A DNA stretch of 64,000 nucleotides from Lentzea nigeriaca. Its GTDB lineage: Bacteria > Actinomycetota > Actinomycetes > Mycobacteriales > Pseudonocardiaceae. Positions 24,949 to 32,693 of the stretch are shown piece after piece. The notes beneath the pieces were generated by a model, which saw only the letters and a list, made by a program, of their open reading frames with translations, was not told where the DNA came from and did not search any database. The first letter of the stretch is position 1, and every line of letters begins with the position of its first letter. The position numbers and the translations under genes are program-made. Location: positions 682,001 through 746,000 of the forward strand of contig NZ_JAFBCX010000001.1 of assembly GCF_016907955.1 (NCBI RefSeq), in the 5' to 3' direction.

Positions 24949-25132
24949 AGCTAGTAGGCCGTCGCGGCTTAGTTGTGTGGTCCGCGATCTTGAGTTGGTT
25001 GTAGTTGCGAGCCGAGGCAAACGTTTGCTGATCACGCCACCTACCGCCAACTCATGATCACATCGCCGACACGCCGCGCGACACGCGGACGACCGGCCCA
25101 TACCAAAGGTTAGAGGCGACGGTCTACTAGCT
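24949..25132. repeat. CTAG-bounded 172-bp repeat element, copy A
   Basis: Bases 24961-25132 are repeated at 34365-34536 with a single difference (T at 25055 versus C at 34459). The ends form imperfect inverted repeats: agctagtaggccgtcgc (24949-24965) against gcgacggtctactagct (25116-25132), 16 of 17 matching. Each end carries CTAG (24951-24954 and 25127-25130). It contains GCAAACGTTTGC at 25017-25028. No convincing coding frame is present. It looks like a non-autonomous mobile (MITE-like) or REP-type element. Confidence 0.75.
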
Positions 25133-25255
25133 GTACTGCACAGCGAGGTTGCGAACGGTCCGCCACGTGATCGGATGATCTTGGAATGAGGGAGGGCGTC
25201 CGGGCTCGGTGTGGATTGCGACATCTACGACCGGCTAACCAGGAAGCCCTCGATT

Positions 25256-25448
25256 ACTCACGCCAACGCGTCGCTGACCGGGCTGGGCACGCTGCGCCTG
25301 GCCCGGTGTGTCGTCGACGATGGCTGGCCGCGGAGCGGTTCCGGGGTTCCCGCGGTGGCTGCACACCTACAATTCACCACCACGATCACACCGCACTCAA
25401 CGGCCGGCCGCCGGCCGCGTTCCGAACCTCTCAGGTCAGGACAACTAG
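25256..25448 (+). pseudogene. IS481-family transposase relic
   Basis: The first part encodes THANASLTGLGTLRLARCVV then DDGWP, the conserved N-terminus of IS481-type transposases. After a short shifted stretch (AERFRGSR) the sequence jumps to the C-terminus: FPRWLHTYN, then in another frame HHHDHTALNGRPPAAF, and finally NLSGQDN with a TAG stop. The DDE core is missing and there are at least two frame changes, so it is dead. It sits between the repeat element and the ThuA-lectin gene, whose stop overlaps it by three bases. Confidence 0.8.
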
Positions 25449-26683
25449 CCGATCCTGAAGCTCTGCGCCGCCGACCCGTCGCAGGCCGCCTGGATCAGCT
25501 GCACGCCGTCGGTGCTGCCGGCCGGTGCGCTCAGGCACTTGCCGGAGTGCCGCGCGGTCAGCGTCGAGTAGCCGTCCGCGCCGGTCGTGACGCGCCACTG
25601 CTGGTTGTTCCCGCCCACGTACTCCCACAGGTGGATGCCCGCACCGTCCGAAGTGGACACGTTGCTCACGTCGAGCACCTCGGCCGGGTCGTTGCGGTAC
25701 TCCAGGCGCGAGTAGCCGTCGCTCGTGGCCACCGCGCGGAAGTTCTGCGCGGTGGTCCCGTTGCAGGAGTACTGCTGGATGACCGTACCGTTCGTGAGGC
25801 CCGCGGACCGTGCGTCGACGCACTTGCCGTTGCCCTTGTTGACGAGCGTCTTCCAGCCGGGCTGCGGCTGCGGGGTGCCGCCACCGCCCAGCCACAGCAG
25901 GCTGTCGATCAGGAACCTGTTCTGGTCCGAGCTCGCGAAGGTCGAGGACAACGGCCTGTTGTTCGCGTAGTCCATCGCGTTGTGGCCGAAGTTGGCGTAG
26001 ATCATCTTGAAGTTCTTGTTCGTCCACATGATCGGGTAGTAGCCGCTGCGCCACTGCTGGTTCGGGTCGGTGCCGAGCGGGAAGCTCGACTCGTCGACGC
26101 TCGCCAGGATCTGGATGTCGGGGTTCGTGCGCAGGTCACGTGACCAGCTGTACCACTCGCTGACCGAGGAGGTGACCTTCTCGGGCAGGTGCGCGGTCGA
26201 GGGGTGCGTGCGGGTCTCGACCTTCAGCGTCGCGGTGGTCGGGCCCCACGTGTTGTTGACGAAGTTTCCCTTTCCCAGGAACGTGTTGTGGTACCACGAC
26301 CACTCGTTGGCGTTCTGCGTGAACGCCGAGACGTGGAAGCCGAGCCACGCGCCGCCCGCTTCCATGTAGCGCTGGAAGCCCGCGCGCTGGGTGCCGCTCG
26401 GCAGGTCGTCGAGGAAGACCACGACCTGGGCCTGGGCCGGGGTGAGGGTGTTCAGCCGGTTCCAGTCCGTCGTGGCCTCGTAGGTGAAGCCGTTCTCCTG
26501 CCCGGCGCGGGTCAGCCACGGGTTGGCTTCCTTGACGAACGAGATGTGCGCGAGGTCGTTCGTGCCGTAGTAGAAGCCGAGGACCTTGAACGGGGCCGCC
26601 TGGGCCGGGCCGGTGGCCGAGAGGCCGACCGGGAACAGCGTCGCGCCGAGCAAAGCCAGTAGTGTCAACAGTGTTCGAGCCAT
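25445..26683 (-). CDS. secreted ThuA-like domain protein with ricin-type lectin domain
   Basis: A 412-residue exported protein. A signal peptide (MARTLLTLLALLGATLFPVG) precedes a ThuA-like glutamine-amidotransferase-fold domain (about 35-260: VLGFYYGTNDLAHISF, VVVFLDDLP, GGAWLGFHVSAF, MIYANFGHNAMDY). A Pro linker leads to a ricin-B/CBM13 lectin domain (about 285-412) with QxW-type repeats such as IQQYSCNGTTAQNFR and LIQAACDGSAAQSFRIG. ThuA-type proteins act on carbohydrates; the reaction is not established. ATG 26683 begins the signal peptide. A dre-like operator lies 53 bases upstream. Confidence 0.88.
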   Translation of the reverse strand: MARTLLTLLALLGATLFPVGLSATGPAQAAPFKVLGFYYGTNDLAHISFVKEANPWLTRAGQENGFTYEATTDWNRLNTLTPAQAQVVVFLDDLPSGTQRAGFQRYMEAGGAWLGFHVSAFTQNANEWSWYHNTFLGKGNFVNNTWGPTTATLKVETRTHPSTAHLPEKVTSSVSEWYSWSRDLRTNPDIQILASVDESSFPLGTDPNQQWRSGYYPIMWTNKNFKMIYANFGHNAMDYANNRPLSSTFASSDQNRFLIDSLLWLGGGGTPQPQPGWKTLVNKGNGKCVDARSAGLTNGTVIQQYSCNGTTAQNFRAVATSDGYSRLEYRNDPAEVLDVSNVSTSDGAGIHLWEYVGGNNQQWRVTTGADGYSTLTARHSGKCLSAPAGSTDGVQLIQAACDGSAAQSFRIG

Positions 26684-26735
26684 CCGGGCACACCTCACCA
26701 TCGCAGGGTTGCGCGCCCGAAGATCAGCGTAGGGA

Positions 26736-26747
26736 TGGTCCAGACCT
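26736..26747. promoter_or_regulatory. dre-like (DasR) operator before ThuA-lectin gene
   Basis: TGGTCCAGACCT differs from the dre core TGGTCTAGACCA at two positions and lies 53 bases upstream of the ATG at 26683. Confidence 0.55.
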
Positions 26748-26764
26748 GTCGGGGACCGGGACGT

Positions 26765-27616
26765 TCACAGAATTCTTTTGCGCCACAACATGATCCCGCC
26801 CAGCACGGCCAGTCCGCCCAGCGCCGCCACCACGGCCGCCAGGCCGAACCTCGTTGTGCTGGACGGCGGTTGTTCGGTGGTCGACGCAACAGGGACGGGT
26901 CGCGGAGGGCTCGAGTTCGACGTGGAGGGTGCCGCGGAGCTGGATGTCGGCACCGTCGCCGTAGCAGCCGGCTTCGCTTCGGGTGCGGGAGCAGGAACGG
27001 GTGCCGGTGCGGGCGCCGGAGCCGCGGCCGGTGCGGCGATCTCGACGTCCGTGCACGAGTAGTAGGTGTCCGGCGTGTCGGTGTTCTGCCAGACGGTGTA
27101 GATGACATGGCGCCCGGTCCGCTTCGGCAGCCGCACCTCGAACTCGTACGAGCCGTTGACCAACGGGGGAGTGGGCACGCTCAGGAACTGCTCCAGATCC
27201 GCCCACCGCAGCGCGCGCGTCGGCGAGTAGCCGTCCCTCGTCACGTAGAAGCGGAACGACCCCTGATGCGGGATCGTCGCCCGATAGGTGAAGGCGGTGC
27301 TCTTGAGCTTCGTCGCCGGCCACTCCGCGGAGGGCAGGTCGAGCCCGGCGTACTTCGCGATCCCGGCACTGCACAGCTTCCCGTCGGGAACCCTCGCCGC
27401 GTCCTGCCCTGCCACGTTCGGGAGCCGGATGTTGTCCCACTCCTTGGACGGCAACCCCGCCTGAATGGCACTGCGGCAGGGCGAGGATGATGCTGTGGTC
27501 TGACCGGGCGAGCACAGAAAAGCCCTGCTCGCCGGGTCGGTGGGCGCGCCATGGGCGTGCGCGGGAACCGCGGAGAGCATCATGAGCAGCGTCAGAACGC
27601 CCACAAGGCGAAACAC
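26765..27616 (-). CDS. AA10 lytic polysaccharide monooxygenase with C-terminal membrane anchor
   Basis: A 283-residue copper enzyme. The signal peptide ends PAHA so that mature His22 (HGAPTDPASRAFLC) forms the histidine brace. The second copper His is probably the one in ATIPHQGSFRFYVTRDGY. The family C-terminus HVIYTVWQNTDTPDTYYSC and TDVEI is present. After the catalytic domain comes a roughly 60-residue Ala/Pro/Ser/Thr linker and one membrane helix (FGLAAVVAALGGLAVLGGIM) with a basic tail, WRKRIL. It would cleave chitin or cellulose oxidatively at the cell surface. GTG 27616 has GGGGAGGT upstream. Confidence 0.92.
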   Translation of the reverse strand: MFRLVGVLTLLMMLSAVPAHAHGAPTDPASRAFLCSPGQTTASSSPCRSAIQAGLPSKEWDNIRLPNVAGQDAARVPDGKLCSAGIAKYAGLDLPSAEWPATKLKSTAFTYRATIPHQGSFRFYVTRDGYSPTRALRWADLEQFLSVPTPPLVNGSYEFEVRLPKRTGRHVIYTVWQNTDTPDTYYSCTDVEIAAPAAAPAPAPAPVPAPAPEAKPAATATVPTSSSAAPSTSNSSPPRPVPVASTTEQPPSSTTRFGLAAVVAALGGLAVLGGIMLWRKRIL

Positions 27617-27684
27617 GAGCACCTCCCCTGTCTTTCTAGGGGTACGCGTGCAAGACCCGAGTCGTTCACGAAAGATGTATTGCC

Positions 27685-28920
27685 ATGTCCTTCGCTGATG
27701 AGGTGTCCGCCGCCGCAGCCAGGCTCGGTGGTGTCGCCCGCACCACACCGCTCGAGGTGAACCAGCGGCTGTCCGAGAGGACCGGCGCGCGGGTGTGGTT
27801 CAAGCGCGAGGACCTCCAGGTCGGCCGCTCCTACAAGCTGCGCGGCGCGTTCAACCTGCTGTGCCAGACCGAGTTCGCGGTCGGCGGCGCGGTCTGCGCG
27901 TCGGCGGGCAACCACGGCCAGGGCATGGCCTACGCGTGCCGCCGCCTCGGCGTCCCCGGTCGCGTGCACGTCCCCCGCACCACCCCGCGCCAGAAGCGCG
28001 ACCGCATCTCCGCCCTCGGCCAGGGCATGGTGCAGCTGGTCGTGGACGGCGACACCTACGACGACGCGGCCGCGCTGGCCAAGGAGTACGCGCTGGCCAC
28101 GGGCGCGACCCTCGTCCCGGCGTTCGACGACCGCCGCACGGTCGCGGGCCAGGGCACCGTCGGCCTGGAGATCGTGCAGCAGCTCGGCGGCGCGCCCGAC
28201 GTGGTCGTGGTGCCGGTCGGCGGTGGCGGTCTGCTGTCGGGCGTCGGCACGTGGTTCGCCGAGCGCTTCCCTCGCACCCGCGTCATCGGCGTGGAGCCGG
28301 CGGGCGCGGCGAGCATGATCGCCGCCATCCAGGCGGGCACCCCGGTGACGCTGCCGGAGGTCGACTCGTTCGTCGACGGAGCCGCCGTGCGCAGGGTGGG
28401 CGACGTGACGTTCCCGATGGTTCGCGACAGCGGCGCCGAACTGCTCACCGTGGCCGAGGGTGCGGTGTGCACGGAGATGCTGGAGCTGTACCAGATCGAC
28501 GGCATCATCGCGGAGCCCGCGGGCGCGCTCGCCTCGGCGGCGTTGCTGGAGGAGATCACCGTTGCGCCCGACTCGACGGTCGTGTGCCTGCTCTCCGGCG
28601 GCAACAACGACGTCTCGCGTTACGCCGAGGTCGTCGAGCGGTCGATGATCCACCGCGGCCTCAAGCACTACTTCCTGGTGGAGTTCCCGCAGGAGCCGGG
28701 TGCGCTGCGGCGGTTCCTCGACGAGGTGCTGGGCAAGGACGACGACATCGTCCAGTTCGAGTACATCAAGCGCGACAACCGGGAGACCGGCGCCGCGCTG
28801 GTGTGCATCGAGCTGGGCCGCCGCGAGGACTACGACCTGCTGTGGGGCCGGATGAAGGAGTCCCCCCTCAAGATCCAGCACGTGGCGCCGGGCACCACCG
28901 CGTACCGCTTCCTGATCTGA
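27685..28920 (+). CDS. ilvA: threonine ammonia-lyase
   Basis: A 411-residue PLP enzyme that converts threonine to 2-oxobutanoate in isoleucine synthesis. The PLP lysine is in VGRSYKLRGAF (K51). The substrate loop is SAGNHGQGMAYAC, the phosphate-binding glycines are PVGGGGLLSGVG, and SGGNND lies near the end of the PLP domain. A C-terminal ACT-like domain (HYFLVEFPQEPGALRRFLDE) makes feedback regulation likely. ATG 27685 lies 68 bases from the divergent LPMO start; no strong ribosome site is seen. A terminator follows. Confidence 0.92.
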   Translation: MSFADEVSAAAARLGGVARTTPLEVNQRLSERTGARVWFKREDLQVGRSYKLRGAFNLLCQTEFAVGGAVCASAGNHGQGMAYACRRLGVPGRVHVPRTTPRQKRDRISALGQGMVQLVVDGDTYDDAAALAKEYALATGATLVPAFDDRRTVAGQGTVGLEIVQQLGGAPDVVVVPVGGGGLLSGVGTWFAERFPRTRVIGVEPAGAASMIAAIQAGTPVTLPEVDSFVDGAAVRRVGDVTFPMVRDSGAELLTVAEGAVCTEMLELYQIDGIIAEPAGALASAALLEEITVAPDSTVVCLLSGGNNDVSRYAEVVERSMIHRGLKHYFLVEFPQEPGALRRFLDEVLGKDDDIVQFEYIKRDNRETGAALVCIELGRREDYDLLWGRMKESPLKIQHVAPGTTAYRFLI

Positions 28921-28959
28921 GCGGCGATCAAGGACTGACACCTTCCCGGAAAGGGGAGA

Positions 28960-28989
28960 TGCCGGGCACGCCTCGCGGAGTGCCCGGCA
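28960..28989. terminator. terminator between ilvA and DUF4360 gene
   Basis: tgccgggcac (28960-28969) pairs perfectly with gtgcccggca (28980-28989) around a 10-base loop, between convergent genes. Confidence 0.7.
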
Positions 28990-28995
28990 CCGGGA

Positions 28996-29640
28996 TCACG
29001 GCTTCGGTGGACAGGTCTTCCACGCGAAGTGGTAGGTCGTCTCGATCGACCCGTCGGTCGAGTCCATCGAGATGAAGCTCGTGACCTTCGTCGGGTCGGA
29101 CGTGCCCGCCGAGACCCGCAGCTCGGTGTTGATGTTGAAGTTTCTCTTCTCACCACACGGGTGGTAGACGATCGCGGCGAGTTCGTTCGTGTCGGTCGCC
29201 TGCCAGTCGTCGCTGAGCGGGCCCTTGTAGTTGTGCTGTCGGTAGGCCGTCTCCGACATGCCCTGGAAGTAGTAGTTGGCCTTCTCCAGGGCCGTGGCGC
29301 CGCGTTCGAGGTGCGCGAAGCCGCGGTAGTCGGTGGACGCGATGCCGTAGGTGAAGCCGGACGGCACGTTGACGCGCAGGTTCAGCTGGCAGTTCTTGCG
29401 GAAGTCGGTCGGCTTCGCCTGCGGCCCGACCTGCGCCATGAACTCGCTGTAGGTGACGGTGAACGCCTTGTTGTCCGGGCTCACGGCGACCGCGGCCGTG
29501 CCGGCCTTACAGCCCGACCCGTTGATGGTCACGACGTCGATCGTGATGATGTCCGGCGGGGGCGTCGTACCGGGTGCGCCTCCGGGCGGAATGATGATCG
29601 TCGACATCGCGAGCGCGGCCGCGGCCAGTGTGTTGAGCAT
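28996..29640 (-). CDS. secreted DUF4360 protein (paralogue 1)
   Basis: A 214-residue exported protein of the DUF4360 family. After a hydrophobic N-terminus the conserved core has INGSGCKAGTAAVAVSPDN, FTVTYSEFMAQ, FRKNCQLNLRVNVPSGFTYG, DYRGFAHLERGA and a C-terminal SFISMDSTDGSIETTYHF ending in a Cys. Four Cys residues probably form two disulfides. It is about 50% identical by eye to its neighbour, so the pair is a tandem duplication. ATG 29640 is chosen; the frame is open further upstream. Function unknown. Confidence 0.8.
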   Translation of the reverse strand: MLNTLAAAALAMSTIIIPPGGAPGTTPPPDIITIDVVTINGSGCKAGTAAVAVSPDNKAFTVTYSEFMAQVGPQAKPTDFRKNCQLNLRVNVPSGFTYGIASTDYRGFAHLERGATALEKANYYFQGMSETAYRQHNYKGPLSDDWQATDTNELAAIVYHPCGEKRNFNINTELRVSAGTSDPTKVTSFISMDSTDGSIETTYHFAWKTCPPKP

Positions 29641-29700
29641 GGGGCACCTTTCCGTCTGGGGTTCAACAAAATGAACGGGCGGCGGCAATGGGTGCCTGGA

Positions 29701-30321
29701 TCAGCAGCGCTTCCAGGAGAACTGGTACTTCGTGCTCACGCTGCTGTCCGTCGAATCCATGGTCATGAAGCTCGCGGCCTTCGAGGAGCCCGCGTTCACC
29801 CGCAGCTCGGTGTTGATGTTCAGGTGCCGCACTTCACCGCACGGCGCGTAAACGATTTCCGAGACCTGGGCGCGGTCGGTCGCCTGCCAGTTGTCGCTCT
29901 TCGGGCCGGAGAAGTTGTGCGAACGGCTCGCGCCCTGCGACATGCCCTGGAAGTAGTAGTTCCCCTTCTCCGTGCTCGTCGCCCCGGCCTGCAGGTGGAC
30001 GAACCCGCGGTAGTCCGCCTGAGCGATGCCGAACGTGAAGCCCTGCGGATAGGTGACTCTGATGTTGAGCTGGCAGTTCTTGCGGAAGTCTGTCGGCGAC
30101 GAGCCCTGTCCGGCCTGGGCGAGGTAATCGCTGTAGGTGACTGTGAACGCCGTGCGGTCGTCGGCGGCCGCGACCGCGGCGGTGCCGGCGGGACAGCCGG
30201 AACCGTTCACGGTGACCACGTCGATCGTGACGAAATCGGGAACGTCGGGAACTGCGTGCGCGGCGGGCGCGGTGAGAACCGCGGAGACCACTAGGGCAGC
30301 AGCCGCCACCATTTTCAGCAT
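29701..30321 (-). CDS. secreted DUF4360 protein (paralogue 2)
   Basis: A 206-residue protein with a clear signal peptide (MLKMVAAAALVVSAVLTAPA). It shares the DUF4360 core: VNGSGCPAGTAAVAAADD, FTVTYSDYLAQ, FRKNCQLNIRVTYPQGFTFG, DYRGFVHLQAGA, and an end of FMTMDSTDSSVSTKYQF, SWKRC. It is first in transcription order, with the paralogue 60 bases downstream. Family members are abundant secreted proteins of actinomycetes and fungi; no activity is established. Confidence 0.82.
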   Translation of the reverse strand: MLKMVAAAALVVSAVLTAPAAHAVPDVPDFVTIDVVTVNGSGCPAGTAAVAAADDRTAFTVTYSDYLAQAGQGSSPTDFRKNCQLNIRVTYPQGFTFGIAQADYRGFVHLQAGATSTEKGNYYFQGMSQGASRSHNFSGPKSDNWQATDRAQVSEIVYAPCGEVRHLNINTELRVNAGSSKAASFMTMDSTDSSVSTKYQFSWKRC

Positions 30322-30690
30322 GGCCAGCCTTTCTTTCCGGGTGTGTAGTACCGGCGGCGGAAGTCAGACGATATCGGAAACCCTTGTCGAGAAAGGGCCG
30401 CCGAATGGGTGACTGAATTGCACGGTAATGGGTTGAGGAAAGCAGGACTAATTGCACGGCCGAAAATTCGGTGCGTGCGCGAACCATGCTCACCCACGAT
30501 CTGGCGAATTAACCTGACGATTGCCTGACGATCTCGTGGGACTGGTCCGTTCGGGTGATGCGAGGTGGGCGGTCCGCTGCCGTGCGAGATCGAGAAGTGG
30601 GACGCGGGTGCCAAGCCGAAGCACGAGTGAGCTGTCGCACCCCTGGGATGAACCACTCCTCGTCATGCGTTGATACTCATGACTTCTTCC
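30322..30690. other. gene-free divergent promoter region
   Basis: About 370 bases between the divergent DUF4360 and mycoredoxin genes. It is locally AT-richer near 30410-30530, and a tandem cctgacgatt/gcctgacgatc sequence lies near 30510-30535. No convincing coding frame or RNA structure was seen. Confidence 0.4.
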
Positions 30691-30713
30691 GACCTCGATG
30701 AGGAGTGCCACTG

Positions 30714-30959
30714 ATGGCTCCCGACCAGCTGACCGTCTACTCGACCTCGTGGTGCGGCTACTGCCGGATCCTGAAGAACCAGCTCGACCGCGAGGGCATC
30801 GAGTACGTCGAGATCAACATCGAGGAGACGCCCGGCGCGGCCGACTTCGTGATGAGCGTGAACGGCGGCAACCGCACGGTGCCGACCGTCCACTTCCCGA
30901 ACGGCTCGGCGCTCACCAACCCGTCGCTGGCCCAGGTCAAGGAACAACTCGCGGCCTAG
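30714..30959 (+). CDS. mycoredoxin (glutaredoxin-like)
   Basis: An 81-residue thioredoxin-fold protein. The redox motif CGYC (C14-C17, YSTSWCGYCRILK) and the cis-Pro motif RTVPTVHFPNG are both present, with IEYVEINIEE between. Size and motif match Mrx1, which reduces mycothiol mixed disulfides in actinomycetes. AGGAG at 30701-30705 sets the ATG at 30714. Its 3' end overlaps the convergent DinB gene by 4 bases. Confidence 0.88.
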   Translation: MAPDQLTVYSTSWCGYCRILKNQLDREGIEYVEINIEETPGAADFVMSVNGGNRTVPTVHFPNGSALTNPSLAQVKEQLAA

Positions 30960-31447
30960 TCGGAGTGGAGCTGGGCGGTGGTGGAAGCGCCGTCCAGCGC
31001 CTCCCGGATGATGTCCGCGTGCCCGCAGTGGTGCGCGGTCTCCCGGAACAGCTGCAGCACGATCTTCCGTACCGACCACGGCTCGGGGTTCGGGTCCCAC
31101 GGCGCGGACGGCATCTGAACCAGCTTGTCGAGATCGGCTGCGCGCACGGCCTCGTCGGTCGCGCGCCCGGCCTCGACGTAGGCGGCGAGCAGCTCGTCGA
31201 CCGAGTCGCCGTCCCACGTGTACTGGCTGGTGTCGAACATGCCGTCGGGGATGCCGGGCCGCTCGGTCAGGATGTGCGTGTACGCCCGCTCGCCCTGGGT
31301 GAGGTGCTTGAGCACCCCGCCCAGGGTGAGCTCGCTGACCGTGGTGCGCTTCCCGGCGTCGGCCGCGGTGAGGCCCCGCATCGTGATGCGGACCATGCGG
31401 CGCTCGTCGTTCAGCATGGACAGCAGTTCGTTGTGCTCCGTGGTCAT
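30956..31447 (-). CDS. DinB family protein (DUF664)
   Basis: A 163-residue four-helix-bundle protein. Predicted metal ligands are His in LGGVLKHLTQGER and the ETAHHCGHADIIREA motif near the C-terminus. WDPNPEPWSVRKIVLQLF is typical of the DUF664 branch. Some DinB-fold proteins are thiol-dependent S-transferases using mycothiol or bacillithiol; whether this one is cannot be told. It is convergent with the mycoredoxin gene. Confidence 0.85.
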   Translation of the reverse strand: MTTEHNELLSMLNDERRMVRITMRGLTAADAGKRTTVSELTLGGVLKHLTQGERAYTHILTERPGIPDGMFDTSQYTWDGDSVDELLAAYVEAGRATDEAVRAADLDKLVQMPSAPWDPNPEPWSVRKIVLQLFRETAHHCGHADIIREALDGASTTAQLHSD

Positions 31448-31530
31448 GGCCGTGAACGCTATGACCGAACTAGGACAGGTCCGGTCCTAATGGTGCGACT
31501 CGGAACGCGGCAGCATTCCGCGCCACACCA

Positions 31531-32592
31531 TCAGCAGTACAGGTTCGCTCCTGCGGGAACGCCGAGGATGCCGACGAACTGCTGGTACTTCGTCACGCGG
31601 CTCTGGACCTGGGCGGGGTTGCCGCCGTTGCACTCCAGCGATCCGTTGATGCTGCGGATCGTCTCGCCGAACCCGTTGCCGTTGACCATGGCGTTGTGTC
31701 CCGTGGTCCAGCCGGGTCCGGTCTGCGTGTTCCAGTACCAGAGGCCCGTCTTCCACGCGACGGCCGCGTCCTGCTCCACCAGCCACGGGTTGGTCAGCAG
31801 GGGCAGGCCCAGCGCGTCGCCGGCGTTCTTGTAGTTGACGTTCCACGACAGCTGGATCGGGCCGCGGCCGTAGTAGTTCTGCGCACCGGCGGGGCAGCCG
31901 TAGGGCTTGCTGGTGTCGCAGTAGGTTCCCGGCGTGATCTCCCTGATGTAGACGAGGCCGCCGGTCTCGTGCGAGACGTTCGCGAGGAACGCCGCCGCTT
32001 CCTGCCTCTTCACCGTGTCGCTGCCCGTCGTCGCGAACGCGGGGTACGCGCTCATCGCCGCCACGAGGCCGCTGTAGGTGTAGAAGCTGTTGCGGGACGG
32101 GAACATCTGGTTGAACTGCGCCTCGCTGACGACGAAGCTGCCGCCGCCGCCACCTCCGCCACCGCCGTTGCAGTCGTACGGATCCCAGTACCAGGTGGAC
32201 ACCGTTGGGCTGTAACCGGGATTGTCGTGTTCGGCGATGTAGAAGCTGCCTTCGAACCTGACGATGGAGCCGGCGGTGTACCACTGGCCCTGCACCCAGT
32301 CGGTGTAGGTACAGGTGCCGCCGCCGCCTCCGCCGCCGTCACAGTTGTACGGATCCCAGTACCAGGTGGAAACCGTTGGGCTGTAACCGGGATTGTCGTG
32401 TTCGGCGATGTAGAAGCTGCCTTCGAATCTCACGATGGAACCTGCGGTGTACCACTGACCCTGCACCCAGTCGGTGTACGTACACGCCTGCGCTGTCACT
32501 TCCGCCTGTGAGGATGCGGCCGGTGCGATGACGGCCAACGCCGCCGCCATCACACCTGCCGCGATAGACGCCAAGATGCGTTTTCTCAGCAA
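31531..32592 (-). CDS. secreted GH19 chitinase with two CBM5/12 domains
   Basis: A 353-residue chitinase. A signal peptide (ILASIAAGVMAAALAVIAPA) is followed by two almost identical chitin-binding domains of about 47 residues (CTYTDWVQGQWYTAGSIVRF, EGSFYIAEHDNPGYS, PTVSTWYWDPY) with Gly-rich linkers. The GH19 domain (about 150-353) carries catalytic Glu residues in NVSHETGG and VYIREI, and the YYGRGPIQLSWN and NSxNG-type IRSINGSLEC motifs. The start is a TTG at 32592, the first usable codon after an in-frame stop. Two dre-like operators lie upstream. Confidence 0.92.
   Translation of the reverse strand: MLRKRILASIAAGVMAAALAVIAPAASSQAEVTAQACTYTDWVQGQWYTAGSIVRFEGSFYIAEHDNPGYSPTVSTWYWDPYNCDGGGGGGGTCTYTDWVQGQWYTAGSIVRFEGSFYIAEHDNPGYSPTVSTWYWDPYDCNGGGGGGGGGSFVVSEAQFNQMFPSRNSFYTYSGLVAAMSAYPAFATTGSDTVKRQEAAAFLANVSHETGGLVYIREITPGTYCDTSKPYGCPAGAQNYYGRGPIQLSWNVNYKNAGDALGLPLLTNPWLVEQDAAVAWKTGLWYWNTQTGPGWTTGHNAMVNGNGFGETIRSINGSLECNGGNPAQVQSRVTKYQQFVGILGVPAGANLYC
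32170..32490 (-). repeat. tandem duplication of the chitin-binding module
   Basis: The stretches 32170-32311 and about 32349-32490 within the GH19 gene are nearly identical at DNA level, with most differences silent, and encode the same domain twice. A recent tandem duplication explains this. Confidence 0.75.
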
Positions 32593-32662
32593 GGGTCACC
32601 CACTCCTGGAGTCTGCGCGCCCGAGGAATCAAGGATGTGAACAATGCTGAGATTGGCACCAG

Positions 32663-32674
32663 TGGTCCAGACCA
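32663..32674. promoter_or_regulatory. dre-like (DasR) operator 1 upstream of CBM-GH19 gene
   Basis: TGGTCCAGACCA matches TGGTCTAGACCA at 11 of 12 positions, with AG before and GT after as in the full dre. It lies 71 bases before the TTG at 32592. Confidence 0.7.
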
Positions 32675-32679
32675 GTCAA

Positions 32680-32691
32680 GGGTCTAGACCT
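32680..32691. promoter_or_regulatory. dre-like (DasR) operator 2
   Basis: GGGTCTAGACCT keeps the perfect GGTCTAGACC core of the dre. It lies 17 bases from operator 1 and just after the stop of the upstream GH19 gene, so the pair may act cooperatively on the CBM-GH19 promoter. Confidence 0.6.
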
Positions 32692-32693
32692 AT

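Noticed and set aside
27685..28920. Catabolic serine/threonine dehydratase
   Set aside because: The C-terminal ACT-like domain and length fit biosynthetic threonine ammonia-lyase better.
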